From Rhodobacter huangdaonensis (GTDB taxonomy: Bacteria; Pseudomonadota; Alphaproteobacteria; Rhodobacterales; Rhodobacteraceae): 64,000 bases of DNA. Where the stretch lies: the NCBI RefSeq assembly GCF_004022465.1, contig NZ_SAVA01000001.1:62001-126000 (forward strand), read 5' to 3'. Below the pieces are notes generated by a model. That model did no database searches and was not told the origin of the DNA. It saw nothing but the letters and a program-made list of their open reading frames with translations. The position numbers and the translations under genes are program-made. Below are positions 8,422-16,356 of this stretch, one piece after another (position 1 is the stretch's first letter; each line of letters opens with the position of its first letter).

Positions 8422-9479
8422 GCCTCGCCCTCCCCGGCCGCGGCCTTGCGGCCGGACAGCCCTGCGCGCAGCCGCACCGGCACCGCCGCCAGCCGGTCGC
8501 GGCCGATCAGCACGATCACGACAAGGATCAGCCCGATCCAGAACTGCCAGTATTGCGGCGAAAGCGTCGCCAGCCGGTCCTGCAGCACGGTGAAGATCAC
8601 CGCACCGATCAGGCCGCCATAAAGATAGCCGACGCCGCCCAGCACCAGCACCAGCAGCACGTCGGCAGAGCGCTCGAAGCCAAGCACGTCGAGCGAGGTG
8701 AACATCGTCACCTGAGTCAGCAGCGCCCCTGCCACCCCGGCGATGAAGGCCGAGAAGGCATAGATGCCGACCAGCCGCGCCGCGACCGGGATGCCCATTG
8801 CGCGGGCCCGCAGGGCATTGTCCCGGATGGCCCGCAGCGACAGCCCGTAGGGCGAGGTCACCACCCGGCGCGCGGCAAGGAACAGCACGAAGCTGACGAC
8901 CAGGCAATAGCCATAGCCGGTGGTGCCGATCAGGTCGAACTCGAAGAGGCCGAAGATCGGCGCGACCGTCACCCCGGACAGCCCGTCCGCACCGCCGGTG
9001 AGCCAGGTCAGCTGGTTCGCGCCCTCGTGCAGCAGCGTGGCAATCCCAAGCGTCACCATCAGCCGCGACAGATCGGTGGCGCGCATCGTCAGAAGCGGCC
9101 CGGTGAGCGCGCCCGCCAGCGCTGCGACCAGCCCACCGAGCACCAGCCCGCTGAGCGGCTCCTCGGTCAGCCGGACCGAGACGATGCCGGCGGTATAGGC
9201 GCCAAGGCCGAAGAACGCCCCGTGCCCGAGCGAGACGATCCCGGCATAGCCGATGATCAGGTCCAGCGAGAGCGCGAAGAGGCCGAGGATCGCGGTCTGG
9301 CTCAGCAACAGATGGCTGCCGGGCAGGACCAGGAAGCTTGCCAGCGCCGCCCCCCAGAACAGCAGCTCGGCGGGCCTGAGGCGCCCGACGCGCCGCAGGT
9401 CGTCAAGCGCGCGCCGGGTGGCGGCATCGCCGTCGTGGCGGGGCTTCGAGGTCGAAAGGAAAATGGATTGATCCGTCAT
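8418..9479 (-). CDS. livM: ABC transporter permease, LivM-type
   Basis: A 353-residue inner-membrane permease with multiple hydrophobic helices after a polar ~40-residue N-terminus. It carries LivM hallmarks: GYAGIVSLGHGAFFGLGAYTA near the second helix and the cytoplasmic coupling loop RAIRDNALRARAMGIP, followed by GGVGYLYGGLIGA near the end. The ATG at 9479 has an AAGGAG Shine-Dalgarno six bases upstream. It lies 13 bases after livH. Confidence 0.93.
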   Translation of the reverse strand: MTDQSIFLSTSKPRHDGDAATRRALDDLRRVGRLRPAELLFWGAALASFLVLPGSHLLLSQTAILGLFALSLDLIIGYAGIVSLGHGAFFGLGAYTAGIVSVRLTEEPLSGLVLGGLVAALAGALTGPLLTMRATDLSRLMVTLGIATLLHEGANQLTWLTGGADGLSGVTVAPIFGLFEFDLIGTTGYGYCLVVSFVLFLAARRVVTSPYGLSLRAIRDNALRARAMGIPVAARLVGIYAFSAFIAGVAGALLTQVTMFTSLDVLGFERSADVLLVLVLGGVGYLYGGLIGAVIFTVLQDRLATLSPQYWQFWIGLILVVIVLIGRDRLAAVPVRLRAGLSGRKAAAGEGEA

Positions 9480-9492
9480 CTCGCGCTCCTTC

Positions 9493-10347
9493 TCAACGCG
9501 CCCGTGCGATCAGGCCCTGCGGACGCAGGACCAGAAGCACGATCATCAGGAGGGTGATCAGGAAGGAACCGAGCTCGGGCAGATAGTATTTCCCGGCCAC
9601 ATCCGCGACGCCGATGATCAGCGCCGCGAGGAACGGGCCGGCCAGCCCGGCGGTGCCGCCGATGGTCACCACGATCAGAAAATAGACCATGTATTTCAAT
9701 GGGAAGGTCGGATCGAGGCCGAGCATCGGCACGCCGAGGGCGCCGCCCAGACCGCCCAGCCCGGAGCCGACGGCAAAGGTCGCGGCGAAGATCGTCTCGA
9801 CCCGGATCCCGAGCCCGCGCGCCACGCGGCGATCGTCGACCGCGGCACGCAGTCGGCTGCCGAAGCGGGTCCGGGTCAGCACCAGTTGCAGCGCCACGAC
9901 CAGCGCCGCGCAGACCACGATCAGGAAGGCGCGATACCGGCCGATGGCGATGCCGAAAAGCTCGAACCGGCCCTCGAGCCAGCCCGGCAGCGAAATCAGC
10001 TGCTGCTGCGATCCCATCGCCCAGGTGGTGGCGGACACCGCCATGAAGGTCAGGCCGATCGAGAACAGGACATGGTCGAGATGGCCGCGCTCGTAAAGCG
10101 GGGCATAGAGCGTGCGCTCGAGCACCGCCCCGACCAGCGCCGGCACCACGAAGGCGACGGGCAGCGTGACGAGGAAGGGCATGCCATGGCTGTTCATCAG
10201 AACCGACGTGACATAGCCCCCCGCCATCGCGAAGGCGCCATGGGCGAGGTTGATGAAGTTCATCAGCCCGAGGGTGACGGCAAGGCCGGACGCCAGCACG
10301 AAGAGCAGCATGCCGTAAGCGATCCCGTCGATCAAAATGGGTATCAT
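9493..10347 (-). CDS. livH: ABC transporter permease, LivH-type
   Basis: A 284-residue inner-membrane permease. LivH signatures: MLLFVLASGLAVTLGLMNFINLAHGAF at the N-terminus (split helix 1-2), the coupling helix RLRAAVDDRRVARGLGI and GIGGTAGLAGPFLAALI-like C-terminal helices (here VTIGGTAGLAGPF). GGAG precedes the ATG by seven bases. It is separated from the binding-protein gene by 111 bases containing two perfect stem-loops. Confidence 0.93.
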   Translation of the reverse strand: MIPILIDGIAYGMLLFVLASGLAVTLGLMNFINLAHGAFAMAGGYVTSVLMNSHGMPFLVTLPVAFVVPALVGAVLERTLYAPLYERGHLDHVLFSIGLTFMAVSATTWAMGSQQQLISLPGWLEGRFELFGIAIGRYRAFLIVVCAALVVALQLVLTRTRFGSRLRAAVDDRRVARGLGIRVETIFAATFAVGSGLGGLGGALGVPMLGLDPTFPLKYMVYFLIVVTIGGTAGLAGPFLAALIIGVADVAGKYYLPELGSFLITLLMIVLLVLRPQGLIARAR

Positions 10348-10377
10348 TCCAGGTCTCCGGAGTGAGCGGTGCCGTTG

Positions 10378-10445
10378 CCGGAAGGGGCGACCTTCCGGGA
10401 CGGGACTTGCATTCGGGAAGGGCTCTTCCCGCTGCGGGGAAGAGC
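10378..10445 (-). other. Two tandem intercistronic stem-loops after the binding-protein gene
   Basis: Two perfect inverted repeats lie between the solute-binding-protein and livH genes: CCGGAAGG / CCTTCCGG (10378-10385, 10391-10398) and GCTCTTCCC / GGGAAGAGC (10422-10430, 10437-10445). Neither has a T-run on the transcribed strand. Such elements after a binding-protein gene commonly protect its mRNA or limit read-through, raising the binding-protein:permease ratio. The structures are seen; the role is inferred. Confidence 0.55.
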
Positions 10446-10458
10446 GTGGTCGGGACGG

Positions 10459-11637
10459 TCAGGAGGGCGTCTTGCCCGGGTCCTTCACCGCCTCGAACGT
10501 CTCGAATTCGACGTTCCACAACGCACCGTCCACACGCTCGACCTTGCGCATGTAGACGTTCTGCACGATCTCCCGGGTTTCCGGGTCGATCGCGATCGGG
10601 CCGCGCGGGCTCTCCCAGGACATCCCCTTCATTGCCCCGATCAGCGCATCGCCATCGCCGCCGCCGCCGGTCTTCTCGAGCGCCTTGTAGATCAGCGCCA
10701 TCCCGTCATAGCCGCCGACGGCCATGAAATTCGGACGCATGCCGGGATTGGCCGCCATGAACGCCGTCACGAAATCCCGGTTCAGCGCGCTGTCATGTGC
10801 CGCCGAATAGTGAAATCCGGTGATCGCCCCGAGCGCCGGATCGCCTTCGGAGTCGAGGATCTCGTCATCGGTGATGCCGCCCTCGGAAATCAGCCTGATC
10901 CCGGAGCGGTCGAGCCCGCGTTCGATATATTGCTTCATGAACGGCGCCCCGACCCCGGAGGGCACGAAGACATAGACGCCATCGGGCTTCAGATCCGCCA
11001 GCTTCTGCAGGAACGGGGCGAAATCGGGATTTTGCAGCGGCACCCGCAGCGTGCCGAGCATCTTGCCACCGGCCGCCTCGAAGCTCCGGGTGAAGCTCGC
11101 CTCGGAATCGAGCCCCGGGCCGTAATCGGAGACCAGCGTGACCATCGTCTTGATGCCGCTGCCCGCCGCCCATCTGGCGATCACCGAGGCCACCTGCGGC
11201 GTGGTGTAGCTGGTGCGGGTGACATAGGGGCTTTTCTCGGTGATCGCCGAGGTCGCCGCGGCCATCACCACCATCGGCACCTTCGCCCGCACGGTCAGCG
11301 GCGCGGTCGCAAGGGCAAGCGGGGTCAGGCCAAAGCCTGCCAGCACGCTGACCTTGTCATGCACGATCAGTTCCTGCGCGATCCGCTTGGTGGCGTCCGC
11401 GACGCCGCCATCGTCCTTCAGGACCACCTCGATCCGGCGCCCGGCGACGGTCTCGCCATGCTGGGCGACATAGAGCCTCACCGCGGCGTCGATCTCCTTG
11501 CCGGTCGAGGCGAAGGGCCCGGTCATCGGCAGGATCAACCCGATCCGGAACGGATCGTCGCCCGCAGCGGCAGGCATTGCGGTCAAGCTGGCACACCCCG
11601 CCGCAAGCGCGGCCAGGAGCATCTGGCGTCTGTACAT
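10459..11637 (-). CDS. ABC transporter periplasmic substrate-binding protein, HAAT (Peripla_BP_6) family
   Basis: A 392-residue exported binding protein. The N-terminus MYRRQMLLAALAAGC is a signal peptide; the Ala-Ala-Gly-Cys could be a weak lipobox, but a Sec cleavage after MPAAAG is as likely. The mature start FRIGLILPMTGPFASTGKEI is typical of type I periplasmic folds of the LivJ/AmiC class, and the hinge region VGGYDGMALIYKALE is present. A GGAGG Shine-Dalgarno lies seven bases before the ATG. It follows the GntR gene by 53 bases and leads the importer-P450 run. The ligand is not readable from sequence. Confidence 0.92.
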   Translation of the reverse strand: MYRRQMLLAALAAGCASLTAMPAAAGDDPFRIGLILPMTGPFASTGKEIDAAVRLYVAQHGETVAGRRIEVVLKDDGGVADATKRIAQELIVHDKVSVLAGFGLTPLALATAPLTVRAKVPMVVMAAATSAITEKSPYVTRTSYTTPQVASVIARWAAGSGIKTMVTLVSDYGPGLDSEASFTRSFEAAGGKMLGTLRVPLQNPDFAPFLQKLADLKPDGVYVFVPSGVGAPFMKQYIERGLDRSGIRLISEGGITDDEILDSEGDPALGAITGFHYSAAHDSALNRDFVTAFMAANPGMRPNFMAVGGYDGMALIYKALEKTGGGGDGDALIGAMKGMSWESPRGPIAIDPETREIVQNVYMRKVERVDGALWNVEFETFEAVKDPGKTPS

Positions 11638-11690
11638 CTGTTCTCCTCCCTCAGGGCGCAGTCTCCCCCCGCGCCCGCATGCCGATCCTT

Positions 11691-12479
11691 CTAGGGTCTC
11701 AGGCTCTCCTCCTCGCGGCGGATCAGCGTAGCGCCGCGAATTCCTTTCAGCGCCTCGGCGCCCTCGCCGTCGCGCAAGACGCGACGCAAATTCCGCAGCG
11801 ACATCCGCGCGTGTTCACGCATCACCGCCTCGGCCCGCGCACTTTCGTGATTGCGGATCGCCTCGAGCACCGCCCGGTGCTGATCTTGCGCGGTGATCAG
11901 GTGGCGCTGCACCTCACCCTCCGTCACCCCAAGCTGCACCAGCGCACTCGGCCCGGCGAAGGGATGCTTCCCGGCCCGCTCGACCTCCTGCGCGATGAGC
12001 GCACTGCCGTTCGCGACAAGCAGCTGTTCGTGAAACCGGGCGTTCGCGGCAATGTAGACCGGCAGATCGGCGGCGGTGAACACCCGCCCGACGAGAAGAT
12101 CGTCGATCGCATCGAGCCCGTCCTCCATCTGCGCCAGCAGCGCAGCGGCACAGCCGCGCTCGGCCAGCTGGCGCACGCAGAGCCCCTCGAGCATGCCGCG
12201 GATCTCGATCGCCTCGCCGATCTCGCGCAGGGAAAAGCCCCGCACCGCATAGCCGCGCGCCGGCAGCGCCTCGAGCAGCCCCTCCTCATGCAGGCGTTGC
12301 AGCGCGGCACGCAGCGGCGTGCGCGACAGGTTCAGCCGGGCCGCCGTCTCGATCTCGGAGACGCGGCCGCCAACCGGAATCTCGCCGCTCACGATCAGAT
12401 CGCGCAACCCGACAAGCGCCCGCTCCGTCTGCGACGTCGCCGGCCCCTGCCAGTTCAAAGTTGCATCCCGTTGCGGCAT
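11691..12479 (-). CDS. GntR-family regulator, FCD (FadR) subfamily
   Basis: A 262-residue transcription factor with an N-terminal winged helix (RVSEIETAARLNLSRTPLRAALQRLHEEGLL, residues ~38-70) and an all-helical FCD ligand domain whose metal-binding pattern (ARFHEQLL; later ITAQDQHRAVLEAI and REHARMSL) is recognisable. The start at 12479 is set by GGAGG eight bases upstream; an in-frame ATG ten residues earlier has no such site. It is the promoter-proximal gene of the importer-P450 run, and two matching operator-like decamers sit in its upstream region, so autoregulation with control of the whole module is likely. Confidence 0.9.
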   Translation of the reverse strand: MPQRDATLNWQGPATSQTERALVGLRDLIVSGEIPVGGRVSEIETAARLNLSRTPLRAALQRLHEEGLLEALPARGYAVRGFSLREIGEAIEIRGMLEGLCVRQLAERGCAAALLAQMEDGLDAIDDLLVGRVFTAADLPVYIAANARFHEQLLVANGSALIAQEVERAGKHPFAGPSALVQLGVTEGEVQRHLITAQDQHRAVLEAIRNHESARAEAVMREHARMSLRNLRRVLRDGEGAEALKGIRGATLIRREEESLRP

Positions 12480-12502
12480 GATCCCGTCCTCCCTGACCAT
12501 TA

Positions 12503-12512
12503 TTGTGTACAA
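12503..12512. promoter_or_regulatory. GntR-type operator half of a pair: TTGTGTACAA
   Basis: The decamer TTGTGTACAA fits the T-N-G-T-N2-A-C-N-A pattern of FCD-type GntR sites. It lies 24 bases before the gntR start codon, and its exact reverse complement recurs 85 bases away. Binding by the adjacent regulator is inferred. Confidence 0.5.
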
Positions 12513-12526
12513 CGAATCTGAGTCCG

Positions 12527-12559
12527 GCAATAAAATCTTGCCTGACTCGCAATAAAATC
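12527..12559 (+). repeat. Two direct copies of GCAATAAAATC, 22-bp period
   Basis: The 11-mer GCAATAAAATC occurs at 12527-12537 and again at 12549-12559, each preceded by a related GAGTCCG/GACTC element. A 22-bp period places both on one face of the helix. They lie between the two GntR-type decamers and could bind a second factor or form part of the same operator. Confidence 0.5.
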
Positions 12560-12587
12560 GCCAAATTTCTGCAACGCACCCCAAACA

Positions 12588-12597
12588 TTGTACACAA
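12588..12597. promoter_or_regulatory. GntR-type operator half of a pair: TTGTACACAA
   Basis: This decamer is the exact reverse complement of the one at 12503-12512, with centres 85 bp apart (about eight helical turns). The pairing in opposite orientation between two divergent regulator genes suggests a looped or bidirectional operator. Confidence 0.5.
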
Positions 12598-12727
12598 AAT
12601 GCCGGGAAGGCGGCAGGGGCAGAGGCACGTCACCCGGCCCATGCCCGGGATCGTCTGCGCCGTGCCCCCCCGCCGCGGCCCCGTGCGGATGTTGACTTTT
12701 GTTCACCGCTTGCAAATGGTCCGGGGC

Positions 12728-13486
12728 ATGGCCACCAAAACCGACATCATCGGCTCTCTGGCGAAAGGGCTGCGCGTTCTCGAGGCCTTCGGCGCCGAGC
12801 ATCCGCGCCTCAGCATCGCCGAGACCGCCGAGCGCACCGGGCTCGACCGGGCCACCGCGCGGCGCTGCCTGCTGACGCTGCATGCCGAGGGCTATGCCGA
12901 TTACGACGGCAAGTTCTTCACCCTCACGCCGCGGGTGCTGCGGCTCGGGATGGGGGCGCTTGCCGCGCTGCCGCTGGCGCAGCTGGTGCAGCCCTGGCTC
13001 GACCAGCTCTCCGAGCGGATCGGGCAGTCGACCTCGGTGTCGATCCTCGACGAGACCGAGATCGTCTATCTTGCCCGCGCCGCGCAGCGGCGGGTGATGT
13101 CGATCGGGTTGCTGCCGGGCTCGCGCCTGCCGGCGCATTGCACCTCGATGGGGCGGGTGCTGCTGGCCGCCCTGCCCGAACCCGAGGCGCGCGCGGTGAT
13201 CGACGCCTCCGACCTGAGCCCGCGCACGCCGTTCTCGCGCACCGATCCCGAGGAAATCATCGCCGAGATCGGCCGGGTGCGGACGCAGGGCTATGCGCTG
13301 ATCGACCAGGAAGTGGAGCTTGGCCTGCGCTCGCTCGCGGTGCCGCTGATCTCGGCGCGCGGTCGCGTGGTCGCCGCCCTCAACACCGGGGTTGCCGCCG
13401 TCCAGGCCGAGCCCGACGCGCTTGCCGCGCTCTACCTTCCGGCGCTGTTGAAGGTGCAAGACGGGCTGCGCCGGATCCTGCCCTGA
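12728..13486 (+). CDS. pcaR: IclR-family regulator, PcaR/PobR-like
   Basis: A 252-residue regulator with an N-terminal winged helix (DIIGSLAKGLRVLEAF ... TAERTGLDRATARRCLLTL) and a C-terminal effector domain (STSVSILDETEIVYLARA, PAHCTSMGRVLLAAL, GLRSLAVPLISARGRVVAALN). These phrases are typical of the beta-ketoadipate regulators PcaR, PcaU and PobR. It reads toward the convergent end of pcaBGHCD. The ATG at 12728 begins just before the DNA-binding helix; upstream in-frame codons show no homology. A TTGACT element at 12692-12697 would put the transcript start almost at the ATG, so a leaderless mRNA is possible. The symbol is tentative because PcaQ is also present. Confidence 0.75.
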   Translation: MATKTDIIGSLAKGLRVLEAFGAEHPRLSIAETAERTGLDRATARRCLLTLHAEGYADYDGKFFTLTPRVLRLGMGALAALPLAQLVQPWLDQLSERIGQSTSVSILDETEIVYLARAAQRRVMSIGLLPGSRLPAHCTSMGRVLLAALPEPEARAVIDASDLSPRTPFSRTDPEEIIAEIGRVRTQGYALIDQEVELGLRSLAVPLISARGRVVAALNTGVAAVQAEPDALAALYLPALLKVQDGLRRILP

Positions 13487-13515
13487 CCGCAAGACCGCAG
13501 CGGCGGCCGGCCCGG

Positions 13516-14574
13516 CTAGTCCGGGCTGCCGATCCGCACCACCTGCCCGAGCAGCGTCTGCGCCGCCGCAAGCGCGCGCCCGGTGGCCAGCGCCATCTGC
13601 GGCAGGATCATCCATTCAAGCGACCAGGCCGCGCCGGAGCGTTCCTGCTCGTGCACCAGCGCCTGATGCAGGCCCGAGACCTGCGTGGCGTTGAAGCGCG
13701 CCAGCGTCACCAGCAGTTCGGCAAGGACCGGGTTTTGCTTGTGCGGCATGGCGGAGGAGCCGCCGCCGCCCGACAGGGCAATCTCGTCCAGCCCCTGCTG
13801 GGCCATCAGCGCCACGTCCTGCCCGATCTTGCCAAGGCTGCCGGAGACGAGCGACAGGAACGAGCCATACTCCACCACCCCCTCGCGCATCGCATGCCAG
13901 GCCTTGCCCGTCGAGCCGAGCCCGAGCTCGCGCGCGACCCGGTCGGTCATCGCCTGCGCCTGCGCGCCAAGCGCGGCGCGGTCGCCCGCGGCACCGCCCA
14001 CCTGCACCCGCTCGACCACCGGGCGCAGCGCGGCCAGCCGGGCGCGGTGGCCCTCGAGCGGCAGGCGCCAGCTCAGCAGCCGGTCGCGCACGGTGATCCG
14101 GGTCGCCGCCTGCATCCGCGTCCGCCCCATCAGCGGCGCCGCCCCGAAGCGCGCCTCGAGCCCCGCCAGGGCCTCGCCAAGCGCCACAAGCCGCCGCTCA
14201 AGCAGCCCGGAGCAGTCGCGCAAGGTCAGCGCCAGTGCCGTGTCGAGCACGTCCTGCGAGGTCGCGCCGTGATGGATCGCCCGCGCCACCGGCCCGGGCT
14301 GGCCGGCACGCAGCAGCGCGACCAGCGCCACCGTCGGCACGCCGTCGGTGCCCATCCCGGATCGCAGCGCCTCCGGCGCGATCCGCGCCGCGGCAAGGAC
14401 CGCGCCCGCCCCGGCGGCGGCCTCCGGCGGGGCCAGTCCGCATGCCCCGAGCGCCACGCTCCAGGCACGTTCGAAGGCCAGCATCTGCGCAAGGTGCCGC
14501 TCCGGCCCCCAGATCGCCACCATCTCGGGATCGGCAAAAAGCCCCCCGAGCCAGGGATGTTCAAAGACGCTCAC
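13516..14574 (-). CDS. pcaB: 3-carboxy-cis,cis-muconate cycloisomerase
   Basis: A 352-residue member of the fumarase/aspartase superfamily that lactonises 3-carboxy-cis,cis-muconate to 4-carboxymuconolactone. The superfamily signature GGGGSSAMPHKQNPV is intact, and the N-terminus HPWLGGLFADPEMVAIW and region GATSQDVLDTALAL match PcaB. The chosen start is GTG at 14574; a TTG 51 bases upstream would also be in frame but adds residues without homology. It is the last gene of pcaDCHGB and ends 30 bases from the convergent IclR gene. Confidence 0.93.
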   Translation of the reverse strand: MSVFEHPWLGGLFADPEMVAIWGPERHLAQMLAFERAWSVALGACGLAPPEAAAGAGAVLAAARIAPEALRSGMGTDGVPTVALVALLRAGQPGPVARAIHHGATSQDVLDTALALTLRDCSGLLERRLVALGEALAGLEARFGAAPLMGRTRMQAATRITVRDRLLSWRLPLEGHRARLAALRPVVERVQVGGAAGDRAALGAQAQAMTDRVARELGLGSTGKAWHAMREGVVEYGSFLSLVSGSLGKIGQDVALMAQQGLDEIALSGGGGSSAMPHKQNPVLAELLVTLARFNATQVSGLHQALVHEQERSGAAWSLEWMILPQMALATGRALAAAQTLLGQVVRIGSPD

Positions 14575-14637
14575 CGCCCCGCCTTTCTCCGTCGCACCGG
14601 GGGACCGCCCCCTCGGCGCAGACAATCACAGCCCCGC

Positions 14638-15237
14638 TCAGAGGTCGAGAAACACCGTCTCGCCCGCGCCCTGCAGGCGGATGTCGAAACGGTATTGCCC
14701 CGGCCCGAGCTTCTTCGCGATCAGCGTCTCCACCCGCGGGCGCTGCTCGATCCGGGCCAGCAGCGGGTCGGCGGAATTGTCCTCGTCCTCGAAATAGATC
14801 CGGGTCTGCAGACCGATGTTGATGCCGCGCGCCACGATCCACAGCGAGATATGCGGCGCCTGCCGCCCCCCCGCCCGATGCGGCACCGGGCCCGGCTTGA
14901 CGGTGCGCAGGGTGAACTCGCCGCTCACCGCATCGGCGGCGAAGCGGCAATGGCCGGAAACCCCGGGATCGGCGCCCTCCTGTCCCGGAAAGATCCCCGC
15001 AGCATCGGCCTGCCAGCTCTCGAGCAGCGCATCGCGCATCGCCCAGCCGGTGCCGTCACAGACCGAGCCGACGATCTCGATGATCTCGCCCCTCGCGCCT
15101 GCCGCGATCGGGCTCACGCCGATCTCCTCGTCGTAGATCCCGCCATTGTCGGTATAGGACGGCATCAGCCCGATATGGACATAGGGCCCGGCGGTCTGCG
15201 AGGGCGTTTCCTGCAGCATGTCGAGTTTCTGAACCAT
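14638..15237 (-). CDS. pcaG: Protocatechuate 3,4-dioxygenase alpha subunit
   Basis: A 199-residue subunit of the ring-cleaving non-heme iron dioxygenase. It has the intradiol fold markers TPSQTAGPYVHIGL near the start, ALLESWQADAAG, and APHISLWIVARGINIGLQTRIYF, the alpha-subunit version of the beta-subunit His-x-His strand. The alpha subunit lacks the full iron ligand set, as expected. The ATG at 15237 is two bases after the pcaH stop, indicating coupled translation. Length is normal for PcaG. Confidence 0.95.
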   Translation of the reverse strand: MVQKLDMLQETPSQTAGPYVHIGLMPSYTDNGGIYDEEIGVSPIAAGARGEIIEIVGSVCDGTGWAMRDALLESWQADAAGIFPGQEGADPGVSGHCRFAADAVSGEFTLRTVKPGPVPHRAGGRQAPHISLWIVARGINIGLQTRIYFEDEDNSADPLLARIEQRPRVETLIAKKLGPGQYRFDIRLQGAGETVFLDL

Positions 15238-15239
15238 TC

Positions 15240-15968
15240 TCACATCCCCTCGAGCTTGTTTTCGAACATGGTCTGGCGACGCCCGCGCAACACGATGTCG
15301 AACTTGTAGGCCAGGAAATCGAGCGGTCGCGAATACGCCAGATCGAGCGGCGCCACCAGACGGTCGAGCTGGCCATGGCTCTTGATCGTATGCGCGATCG
15401 GGCAATGCGCGATCAGCGGGTCGCCCTCGAAATACATCTGGGTGATCAGCCGCTGCCCGAAGCTGTGACCATAGACCGAGACATGGATGTGCATCGGGCG
15501 CCAGTCGTTGCCGCGGTTCGGCCAAGGATAGGCGCCCGGCCGCACCGTCAGGAACTGATAATACCCGTTCTCGTCGGTCAGCGTGCGCCCGCAGCCGCCG
15601 AAATTCGGATCGAGCGGCGCAAGGTAGCTGTCCTTCTTGTGCCGGTAGCGGCCGCCGGCATTGGCCTGCCAGATCTCGAGCAGGGTGTTGCGCACCGGCC
15701 GCGCAGTCTCGTCAAGGACATGGCCATGCATCAGGATCCGCTCGCCCACCGCCGGCGCGGCGCCCTTGGTCCAGTTCAGGATCAGGTTGTTGTCGAGCGC
15801 ACCGATGCGGCCATGCCCGAAGACCGGGCCCGTCTCCTCCGACGGGCCGCTCTCCATCGACAACAGCGGCAGGTTCGGCGAACGCGCCACGCTCGTCTTG
15901 TAATCGGGATCGTAGGGGACGGGGTGGATCGCGCGGTTGCGCGGGATCAGGGGACCGAGATCAGTCAC
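15240..15968 (-). CDS. pcaH: Protocatechuate 3,4-dioxygenase beta subunit
   Basis: A 242-residue catalytic subunit that binds Fe(III) and cleaves protocatechuate between its hydroxyls to 3-carboxy-cis,cis-muconate. Iron ligand regions are visible: Tyr in GRYRHKKDSY, Tyr in VRPGAYPWPN and the two histidines of WRPMHIHVSVYG. LMHGHVLDETARPVRNTLLEIWQANAGG is the intradiol dioxygenase signature region. Translation starts at GTG 15968, overlapping the pcaC stop by eight bases (GTGACTGA). Confidence 0.96.
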   Translation of the reverse strand: MTDLGPLIPRNRAIHPVPYDPDYKTSVARSPNLPLLSMESGPSEETGPVFGHGRIGALDNNLILNWTKGAAPAVGERILMHGHVLDETARPVRNTLLEIWQANAGGRYRHKKDSYLAPLDPNFGGCGRTLTDENGYYQFLTVRPGAYPWPNRGNDWRPMHIHVSVYGHSFGQRLITQMYFEGDPLIAHCPIAHTIKSHGQLDRLVAPLDLAYSRPLDFLAYKFDIVLRGRRQTMFENKLEGM

Positions 15969-16353
15969 GTTTGGCTTCCTCCTCCATGTCGGCATAGGTC
16001 TGCCGGGCGAGCTTGAGCGCATGGTTCGCGCGCGGCACGCCGGCATAGATCGCCACGTGCTGGAACGCCTCGAGCACGTCGCGCTGGCTCGCCCCGGTGC
16101 GCGCGGTGGCGCGGATATGCATCGGGATCTCCTCGAAATTGCCGGTCGCCGCCAGCAGCGCCAGCGTCAGCATCGAGCGCTCGCGGCGCGAGATCCCGTC
16201 CGAGGCCCAGACCGTACCCCAGGCCGAGACGGCAATCAGCTCCTGAAACGGCGCGTCGAACCCCGTCTTCGCGGCCTCGGCGCGGTCGACATGGGCATCG
16301 CCCAGCACCTCGCGCCGCGTCTTCATGCCCCGTTCATAGCGTGCGTCGGTCAA
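15961..16353 (-). CDS. pcaC: 4-carboxymuconolactone decarboxylase
   Basis: A 130-residue small helical enzyme (AhpD-like fold) that converts 4-carboxymuconolactone to 3-oxoadipate enol-lactone. Family features: YERGMKTRREVLGDAHVDRA, FQELIAVSAWGTVWA, and IPMHIRATARTGASQRDVLEAFQHVAIYAGVPRAN around the active site. TTG at 16353 is chosen over the internal ATG at 16326 because AAAGGA lies eight bases upstream and the extra residues (TDARYERG) are conserved in PcaC. It is a separate gene, not fused to pcaD as in some species. Confidence 0.94.
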   Translation of the reverse strand: MTDARYERGMKTRREVLGDAHVDRAEAAKTGFDAPFQELIAVSAWGTVWASDGISRRERSMLTLALLAATGNFEEIPMHIRATARTGASQRDVLEAFQHVAIYAGVPRANHALKLARQTYADMEEEAKRD

Positions 16354-16356
16354 AGC

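Noticed and set aside
12692..12720. IclR-gene promoter TTGACT-N17-AATGGT as a firm call
   Set aside because: The -10 is poor and the start would coincide with the ATG; kept only as a remark in the gene entry.
13138..15309. 723-codon plus-strand frame across the pcaB and pcaG region
   Set aside because: It runs over the end of the IclR gene and antisense to pcaB, pcaG and part of pcaH, all with clear homology. Composition is of shadow type.
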